Assembly: GCA_037176725.1 (NCBI GenBank)
Contig: JAZBRS010000076.1
Location: 115,277,001-115,341,000 of the forward strand
Direction of reading: 5' to 3'
DNA from: Posidonia oceanica
Taxonomy: Eukaryota; Streptophyta; Magnoliopsida; Alismatales; Posidoniaceae
Length of the DNA: 64,000 nt
In this document: piece by piece, positions 55,952 through 64,000 of the stretch
How the letters are laid out: each line of letters starts with the position of its first letter
Numbering within the stretch: position 1 is the first letter of the stretch
Program-made: the position numbers and the translations under genes
Notes under the pieces: model-generated
What the model was told of the DNA's origin: nothing
Database searches by the model: none
The model's input: the letters and a program-made list of their open reading frames with translations, nothing else

Positions 55952-58900
55952 TGAAGCAATCTGGGTGTTTGGATCGTCCATGCACGATGCCAAAGCTTGG
56001 GTGCACCGGTCGAAACTAGGTTCACTATTAGCAGGTGTATCCGAGAAGGAAGACTTGACTTGAAAACACCAAAAAAGGGAAAAAAGAGAATGATAAGACA
56101 AATTAGAGTCGCCACCATGTCTATAAAGTCGGGAGACAAGTAAAACCAGGGAAATGTGTGAATAAACACGCAAAACCAAGCAAAAGATGCAATGCAATGC
56201 AAATGAAATGATATTCAATGAGATGCAAATGATGTGACTCGTGCCTAGGATGAGGGCAATATGGTCATTGCGGGCCAAGAGAAAGGGTAAGGACTCCTAT
56301 TACGTGCGGGGAAGATGTTAGGCACCCCCGACACGCCCGAGAATCGGTCTTTCTAGGCTTACACTCGCATACGCAAGGAAATGCATGCTTTGAATGCCTA
56401 AGTGCCATGAATGCCTAATTACATGCTCAAATGCGTGCAAGGAATTAAACGTGCAATCTAAGTGCTCAACAGCGCTGTCTGTGTTCCGAACTGGGTGAAC
56501 CCTAGTCCGTGAGAACTCCAGGCAATAAACATCACTGCCCTAATGCAAATGCAAGCGATAAAACAAAACAACGGTAAAACCATACACATGCAAGGGCCAC
56601 GCAAAGGAAAACAACAGCAAACATGCAAAACGGTGCGGGAAACGAAAGCAGGCATGCAAAATGGTGCAACATGAAGCAAAAAGGAAAGCAGGCACACAAA
56701 ACGGTGCAAAAACAAGCGAAAATAGATGTGGACACGCAAAATGATGCATGCAATGCCAATGAATGATGCGAGCATGCAAAACGATGCATGCAATGCAAAC
56801 AAGGAAGCAATAAATGTTGTGCAACGTTCAGATGGACTTATCTTGAGAATCTAAGGCTTGATCTGAGATAACTTTGATTAGAATGGAAGATCATTCAACC
56901 AAGAAGACCTGGACAGTTAGATCATGGAAATCCAACAATCTGATCAAAAGTTATTTAGGTTTCAAGTCAGAAGGCTCAATGGCCAGAAAAGGTAGGGATC
57001 TAAGTGCAAATAATCCCTAAGGGTGTGCAAAACAGGATGTATGCATGCAAAAGCGATGAAAATGCTTGAATGAATGCAGGAGTGCAATGACTGATGATAT
57101 GGGAATGCAAATGCATGCAAAAATGCAATGCAGGGACCTAAGTGTAATTTTGGAAAACTACAAGGGCCTACGTGCAAAATGTCCCTAAGTGTGTGCAAAA
57201 CAAGGCAAATGTATGCAAGAATGTTAATGCAATAGTGCATGAGCTAAATGCAATGTTAATTAGGATGAATGCATGCCATAATGCAAGAAAGGGACCTAAA
57301 TGAAGTTTTAAAAACTTGCAGGGCCTAAATGCAATGCAAAGAAAGCATGCAAACTTGTAAAAGTTGAAAATGTGGACCAACATGCAATTTTGCAAAACTA
57401 TGGGGCTTTTAAAACAGGGCAATGTGGTTTAAAATGCAACTAACATGGCATTTAAATGCATGGAGGACTAAAATGCAAATAAAACAAGTTTTGGGACCAA
57501 ACAGCAATGCAATATGGTTTACAACTTGATTTAAATAACATGATGAATGAAGATTGGACTGATATGCAATTATGGCATTTTTCTGCGTTTTTATGCAATG
57601 CAATAAGGTTTAAATGAAAAATTAAATGATTTGAATACATGCTCTGGGCTGATGTGCAATTAAATTAAAATGTTGGACTAAGATGCAATGCAATAAGATT
57701 TAATGGAAATTTAAATGATATGAATGCATGAACTAAGGATTGATGTGCAAATAAAGTAAGTTGCAGAAGTTAAATGTAATGTAATAAGATAAAAAACAAG
57801 CATTTAAATGATTTTAATCAACTGCAGGACTTGAATGTAATAAAAATAAGTTGCTGGACTGAAAATAAATGACATCAAACACTTTTAAACTACAGCAGGA
57901 CTGAAATGTAATAAAAATAAATAACAGAAGTTAAATGCAATGCAATAAAGTTTAATTCAAACATTAAATGAAATTTAAACTAGAACTGGATCTGTATGCA
58001 AATAAATAAAACTAAACGGACCTAAATGCAATGCAATGCAAACCTAATAAGCTAAGGAAAAAATAAATCAAAACCTAAACTAATGCAAATAAAAAAAGGA
58101 AAGGAACAGTGCCAGCCATGCTCATCGGGGAAGACGATCTGGCGCAGGCACTACCGGGGGTCGGCGTGGCACGGGCGGCGCTTGGGGAGGTCCGACAAGG
58201 TCTGGCGGAGGTGCGAGTGCTGTCCGGTGGAGCGGCGGTGGTCTGGTGCGTCACTGCGACTGGTTGCACCAACGATCGTTGCCGGGGAAGAAGAGAGCTG
58301 CCGGCAAGGTGGGAAACACGCCACAGAGCTCGAAACGCGCAAATAATGGCATGGGGAGCAAGAGGGGAGTGAGGTGGAGCTTGGGGGAGGTCCGATTACC
58401 TGTTGGAGCATGTAGGGAGGTCCGACGACCTCAGATGGGTTCTGTGGTGGTGTTGCGAGGTTGAGGAGGCTTCGGAGGCGGACGTGGTGCGCAGGAGGGA
58501 TCGAGGCTAGTTCATGGTGGTGCGGAGGAGGTCTGGGAAGCGACGGCTGGCCTTCTCCTCCCTTCTACATGCAGATGGCTGGAGTGGGTGCAACAGACGA
58601 TAATTCTCTCTCCTCTCTCTTTGTGTGGCTCTCACCGGAAGTGGCTCATGTAGGTGGCTTTCTGGAGGCTTCGTGAAGGTGGGAGGGAGTGCTGAGGGTG
58701 GAGAGTCTGTCTTCGTGAGTGAAGAAGATGGGTCTCTCTTGCTATGGTTTATTTCTTCTTCTTTTTTACTTGCTCTCTAGGTCTGTTGCTGTGTGTCGTG
58801 AGGAGAGGAGATGGGTTTCAATTGGAGGGGACTGTCGTGGGTTCTGGGTTGTGAGTGTGTGTGTTTCTGGGTGCCTCTTCTCTTCTTCTCCCTCTGGTCT

Positions 58901-58996
58901 GCCGTGGTGTGGGTTGCTGTGTTGGTCTGGCTATGGTCAAGGGCAGTGGTGGTCATGGCTGCTGATGGTGGTGGAAGCATGGGTGCTGGCAGGAGT
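55952..58996 (-). mobile_element. Minus-strand LTR S2, truncated relative of S1
   Basis: Starts TGAAGCAATC, aligned with the S1 start TGTAGTAATC, and follows S1 through the core (56284-56356), the PBS-like echo (56105-56114), AATGCAAT-rich stretches and the GC-rich block (58100-58980). It stops where a forward LTR start begins at 58997, about 1.2 kb short of S1, and has no matching TSD in the window. Confidence 0.75.
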
Positions 58997-59730
58997 GTTG
59001 ACACCCCATTTTGACAAGCTGAATTAGTGGATCTCTCTCTCTGGCGGCTTCAAAACATAACTTAGAAAACCCTCACCCTAAAAATTAGGAAAATTAAAAA
59101 CTTTAGAACCTTGAAACAAAACCCAAAACCTTAGCCTTTCTTTAACCTAGGAAAACCTACACAAAACTTAGGAAAATCCACCCACAAAACCCTAGGTCAA
59201 ACTCTAGAAACCCTAGGTCACACACTCACACAAAACCCCCTCCAAACCCAAGTCTTTTACCTTCTTTCTCTTCTGATTATCCTTTTCTCTCTCCTGATTA
59301 ACCTTTTTCTCTCTCCTGATTATTCTTTTCTCTCTCCTCCTTATCTTCCTTCTTTTCCTCTCCTTTTCTCCTCTTTTCTTGCTCTCCAATGGGCCCACCT
59401 TATTCTCCTCTTTTCCCTCTATTTTATCCTTATTTTATTTTATTTTTTATCATATCCCATACTATTCAATCTTCAATCTCTTTTCCTCCCTTCTTCTCTT
59501 TCTTTATTTCCTTCTTCCTTTCATTCTCTCTTTTCCACAACTACCTTGAACCCTAAACCCTAAACCCTAATCCACATCAAAGCCCTAACCTAAACCCCAA
59601 ACTCTAATCCACATCAAGACCCAAAACCATATTAAACCCTAAACCCCACACTAAACCCTAAACCCTACAAACCAAACCCTAATCCACATCTAAACCCTAA
59701 GCCCTAAACTCCAAAACCCCCCCACCCCAC
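58997..59730 (+). mobile_element. Forward LTR-start fragment D with telomere-like repeats
   Basis: TGTTGACACCCCATTTTGAC is a canonical LTR start of this group. CTCTCTCCTGATTA repeats (59265-59345) recall the start of the A LTR. CCCTAAACCCTAAACCC-type runs (59548-59720) follow. No LTR end, PBS or genes follow, so only a fragment is seen. The right border is approximate. Confidence 0.6.
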
Positions 59731-60674
59731 CCTACCCTATTTTTTCTTTCTCTCTCTTCAGGAGAGAGAATCTCCCGTGAAAACCTTTCTTCGCGCGCCC
59801 TTCCCCTTCCACCGGTGCCCTAGGGCTGGCGGGATGCGGACTCCCCCTCCCAGATCTATGTTTTCTCTTGGTTTTCGACCACCTCCCCGAGCTCCTCCTC
59901 CTCCTCCATTTACTCCTTCTCACCCCCGTCCCATATGGAGGCCTCCTCCACCTAGGTGGGTTTCTCTATGGGTGCTTCGTCGTCCTTGGGGATGAAGCTT
60001 GGTCCGAAGGAAGATATGCTGGTGGTGGGGTCCTCTTTGAAGGACCTGTGCACATTGGTTGGCTCTTCTGATCCTGTGAGTGGTTCTACGTCTGTTGGAT
60101 CCGAGCCGTTGACTCAGTCAACTCACTTAACGGAAGCCAAGCATACTTTGGTAGTGGCATCTGGTGAACCCTCTTCTGATCTACAGGTGGAGCGACACTC
60201 TTACGCTGAAGCAACGCGCCGTGGTGGTGTGGAACAGAAGCAACCCATTGTTGGGGTTCAAACCCCTTCCAGCAAGGGTCCTACTCCCCGAAGGGGTGGT
60301 GGCTCTAGACCCTATGTTCAACCCAAATTCCCATCTATTTCCATGCAGGGGCTTGAGTTGGATCATGATGGGGATCCTTTGGCTTCCCCCCCACATTACC
60401 AGATTCGTGATGGGGATCGGTTGCAACCCAAATCTTTTGCGGCAGCAACTAGGGAGCATCATGTCAAGCCGTTGTTTGAGGATATTCCCCTTAGAAATCC
60501 AGTTTTTTAGAATGGGAAGCAAGTTATGATCTTCTCTCCGATTTAAGTTGGGAAGCTATCAAGACCTTTCTCGTGGAGCTTGGTGGGTAAATTTGGTTCC
60601 AAGAGGCCTTCCCTTATGCAAATAAGGCTCACACTTAAAAGGGTTCGCAATTTCTCACAGGATTTTTTTGTGGG
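59731..60674 (+). pseudogene. LINE-like ORF1 / DUF4283-type fragment
   Basis: The longest open piece is 59956-60510 (184 codons, TAG 60508). The frame continues past the TAG and a TAA near 60544 to 60674, where an LTR cuts it. SYAEATRRG and SFAAATRE segments, then a PFSWSLVGKFGSKRPSL-like segment, fit the N-terminal part of plant L1-type LINE ORF1 proteins with DUF4283, as I recall them. No zinc knuckle, endonuclease or reverse transcriptase follows in the window. Alternatively it is a captured host DUF4283 gene fragment. The upstream border is uncertain. Confidence 0.45.
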
Positions 60675-63600
60675 TGTAGCGATCCCGATCGGAACCAGGC
60701 TCGCTATATATAGCGGCGATTGAGGTCCGAGGAAGAGGCTCAACTCGAAAACACTTGAAATCGAGGAAAAAAGGAAAGATAAGACAAATCAGAGTCGCCA
60801 CCATGTCTATTAACGGAAGACGAGGAAAACCGGGGTAATGCGTGAATTAACGCGCAAAACCAAGCAAGAAATGCAAAGCAAAGCAATGCAAAGGAAAACA
60901 AATGCAAACAAATGCAAATGAGATGACTCTAGCCTAGGATAAGGGCAGTATGGTCATTGCGGGCCAAAAGACAGGGTAAGGACTCCTGTTACGTGCGGGG
61001 AAGGTGTTAGGCACCCCCGACACGCCCGAGAATCGGTCTTTCTAGGCTTACGCTCGCATACGCAGGGAAATGCAGGATTGAATGCCTATGTGCCTATAAA
61101 TGCCTGAACGAATGCTCATGGTGTGCTCTAAGTGGGAAGAAACAAAGCAAGGAAGTAAACGTGCTCTCTAAGTGCTCAGCTGCGCTGTCTGTGTTCCAAA
61201 TTAGGCGAAACCTAGCTCGTGAGAACTCCAGGCAGTAAGCATCACAGCCCTATATGCAAATGCAGGCGAGAAAACAAAACAGCGAGAAAACCATGCAATG
61301 CGATCGACATGCAAGGGAAAACGGCGTAAAACACGCAAAACAAGGTGAGAAACAAGAAAGGCACGCAAAATGATGCAAAAGAGCGAAAACGGCGCGCAAA
61401 ACAAGCGAGAAAGCAAGACAGCACGCAAAGCAAGACAAGGGAGCAAAGGGGCACGCAAAACGGGACGAGAAAACAGAATGGCCCGCAAAACGGAGCGAAA
61501 GAATAAAACCGACAAGTAAAACAAGCGAGAAAGCAAGACATCACGCAAAACGAGACAAGGAAGCAAAGAGGCACGCAAAACGGGACGAGAAAACAGAATG
61601 GCACGTAAAACGGAGCGAAAGAATAAAACCGGCACGCAAAACAAGCGAGAAAGCAAGACAACGCGCAAAACGAGACAAGGAAGCAAAGAGGCGCGCAAAA
61701 CGGTGCAAAAACGAGAGCGGCACGCGAAACGGTGCCAAAACAACGAAACAAAAACCTCGGAAAAGCCATGCGAATGCAAGAATGCAGAGAAAGATCAGAA
61801 AAGGCCAAAGGGGAGACAAAACAACGTGTGTGTAAGAACAGACGTCGTTTAGGACCACTCAGGGTAGGTGTGAAGACCTACAGAGGGGAGAGTGTGCAAA
61901 CGGAGGGATTACCACCTCTTTGCGACTGTTTCCCACTAAACCGTTCCACGGTGTGTCTCGCATGCTGCCCAAAGCTCGCGATGCGATCGGATCGTGGAAA
62001 AGGGGGAAGGAAGTCACATTAAGTGGAAAATCCAGGGAAAACACAACGCAAAACACACAAGAATACGCGAAACGGAGGTTGGAAGATACAAGCAGAAAGG
62101 GGAGACCCTATTCTACATGCTCAAAGAGACAGAAAGCGAAAACACGGAAAACTGTGCAAATGGCATGCGAATGAATGCAATGCAGGGGTTCAGGAGGACA
62201 TATCTGGAAATCCGGGAGCCTGATCTGAGATCTGTCTGGTCCATGCTGAAGAGCGCCTCGCCGCGGTCGCCTGGGCAGCTTACTTGAGAAGATCCAACGG
62301 CCGGATTGAAAGATAACGCAGCTCCAAGGCAGAAGGGCCAGAACAGGGGAGAAGAACAGATCTAGGTGTTCAGGAGGTCCTAGGGATGTGCAAAAAGGTC
62401 CTCCCAAGTGAAAGGGAGCTAAAAGTGCTTGGTGTGTGCAAGAAGATGCTAGAATGCAAGACTAAATGAATGCAGAATGCATGCAAGAGCAAGAAAAGGC
62501 AAAGAGAAGAAACTGGAAAAAACCAGGATTTCAGAAGGCATTTTGAAAAAGAAAGGGGCTAAAAATGCAAATTTTCCAGAAAACAGGGGCCCACAGCAAA
62601 GGATTTCGAAAACAGGGGAAGACAGAGGTCTATTTGGCAAAAAACTAGGCTCAGAAAGTTGTTTTGAAAAGAGGGTATGCATTAAAAGAGGTTTTGAAAG
62701 CAGAAAGGGATCAGAAAGCAATTTTGGGAAAACTGGGGTCTAAAATGCAAATTTTCCAGAAAACACGATTCTGGGGAGTCTGGGAATACTAGTGGAGGGT
62801 CTGCATGAAATTTGGCAAGCATAGGAGCTAAGATGCAACCTAGGGGCAAAATGGTCTTTTCACATGATTTTTGAAAGATGCAAGGACCTATGTGTGATTT
62901 TTAAATCATGCAGGGGTTAAAAATGCAATTTTGTATGGAAAACATGCTCTGAAAAATCAGGAACAGGACCACAGTGCAATTTTTAAAAAGATCAGGGTCA
63001 AAAATGCAATACAGTAAGCTAAAAATGCATGCAAGAGTTACTGTCCATTTAAAATGGACCTAAATGCAAATATGCAAAAACAGAGGGTAAAATATGCAAT
63101 GCAATATGCAAAAATAAAAAATAAATCCTAAGTTCTACAGTGCATGGGACTTAAATGCAAAAACAGAAAAATGCAGGGACCTAGAATGCAATGCAGTATG
63201 GTAAAGTTAATGCATTTAAATGAAATGATTTAGTGCAGGACTTACATGCAAAAAACAAAAACAGAGGGGCTAAAATGCAAAACATTATAACAGCACAGCA
63301 CAGTAAATGGATCAGATTGCAAATACTGAAAAACATAAATAAAAATAGCAATTTAACATAGTATTTAATTAGAAACTAAGCAAAAATAAATGGCAGAAGG
63401 ACCAAAGTGCAAAAATTGAAGAACTTAAACTAAACATGCAATATTTACATCTAAAACTATACTGAAGAAAAATAAATGAACAGTGCTGATCGTCGACGGC
63501 GACGAGCACTGTAGCACAAAGCTTCCAGAGCTCGTGGCCGTCGACAGGGGAGGCTGAGGATGCGCGGGAAGGCGGAGAGCGACATCGGCGATCGTCCGGA

Positions 63601-64000
63601 GCTCCGGGGGTCGACTGGAGCTCGCTCTGTTGGTCGGAGTGTCCGGAGGAAGAGCAGCCGGCGCCGGAGAAGGAGGACTGTCCGGCGAGCTGATGACGGA
63701 GCAGGAGGACCGGAAAGCCTATTCTAAAGGCTGGGGAAGCAAGAGAAGAAGAAGAGGAAGCTAAAGGAAGCAGTGGTTACCTTTTTCCGCGCCTGAGTCG
63801 TTCCCCCGACGTCAGTGGCTTCAGCTGTCGCCGGTGGGGGCCGTCCGGTCGCTGCGGGCGTCGCCGGCTGCTCGCGAAGATTGGAATCACTTCAGAGCGT
63901 TCCTCCGGTGCTTCCTGATCGACCGGACTGAAGTTCTATAGCTCAGGTAATGTTTCAGCTCTTTTGGGTTCAGAGGATGCTGTCGGAGACCGGGGAGGGT
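60675..64000 (-). mobile_element. Minus-strand LTR E of the element A group (runs off the right edge)
   Basis: Starts TGTAGCGATCCCGATCGG, the reverse complement of the A LTR end, and follows that LTR backwards: core 60974-61046, 30-bp minisatellite 61321-61740, TTGCATTTTAGCCCC-type region 62400-63470, hairpin 63481-63511, GC-rich block from 63490. Diverged from A but the same group. It is either a solo LTR or the 3' LTR of a minus-strand element to the right. The preceding GTGGG (60670-60674) would be its left TSD. Confidence 0.85.
61321..61740 (-). repeat. 30-bp minisatellite with 120-bp higher-order period
   Basis: Units around CACGCAAAACGGGACGAGAA. Blocks of four units repeat: CACGCAAAACGGGACGAGAA occurs at about 61452 and again at about 61572, 120 bp apart. 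Confidence 0.75.

Noticed and set aside
59956..60510. An intact host gene
   Set aside because: The frame continues in homologous style past a TAG and a TAA, ends in an LTR, and looks like a LINE ORF1 fragment; no promoter or exon structure is supported.

Overview
The window is plant nuclear DNA made almost entirely of nested LTR retrotransposons. I recognise no host gene with confidence. The elements belong to the Ty3/gypsy Ogre/Tat group. The evidence is a primer-binding site matching the 3' end of tRNA-Arg, multi-kilobase LTRs, a gag-pro-pol frame with two RNase H domains (a gypsy type, then an archaeal type just before integrase), an extra plant-mobile-domain-like ORF after pol, and a long repeat-rich 3' region. 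TTTAGGG/CCCTAAA-type motifs and plant-specific families point to an angiosperm, probably with a large genome; the species cannot be told.

Layout. Element A (1-27623, +; its first ~0.8 kb lies off the left edge) is young and nearly intact: LTRs of about 6.0 kb that look almost identical, PBS at 5205, one gag-pro-pol frame from about 6532 to 15342 broken by four in-frame stops and no frameshift, a PMD-like ORF with one frameshift (16867-18070), a 36-bp minisatellite, a 1.1-kb array of hairpins, PPT and 3' LTR. Element B (27849-52953, +) is an older relative of 25.1 kb with a perfect 5-bp target-site duplication (GTAGT), 3.0-kb LTRs and many stops. A minus-strand solo LTR (34667-38899, perfect TSD GTAAT) sits in its gag. 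A and B are both inserted in the 3' region of a third, older element C (27624-27848 plus 52954-55951). Further right come a truncated minus-strand LTR (55952-58996), a forward LTR start (58997 to about 59730), a decayed LINE-like ORF1 fragment (about 59731-60674), and a minus-strand LTR of the element A group (60675-64000) running off the right edge.

Most interesting signal. The 3' region of element A holds five consecutive modules at 20184-20939. In each, a long outer stem (8 to 14 nt per arm) whose sequence differs from module to module, but which pairs with its own partner, encloses three or four short hairpins. The inner hairpins have a nearly constant 8-9 nt loop, and their stems change in compensating pairs (GATAG/CTATC, GACAG/CTGTC, GGTAG/CTACC). 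Another 9-bp pair (20145-20153 with 20970-20978) encloses all five. Related hairpins, a conserved terminal stem-loop and an inverted repeat spanning the PPT/LTR junction recur in B and C with paired changes, as expected if the fold is maintained. Tandem repeats in the 3' regions of Ogre-type elements are known; this folded, covarying architecture is what I would examine first.

Other points of note are a UAG codon at the same gag/protease position in A and B, a strong excess of TAG among the stops of B, a PBS-like echo inside each LTR, a leader block conserved between A and B that ends in a splice-donor-like site, and a conserved LTR core. All alignments were made by eye.
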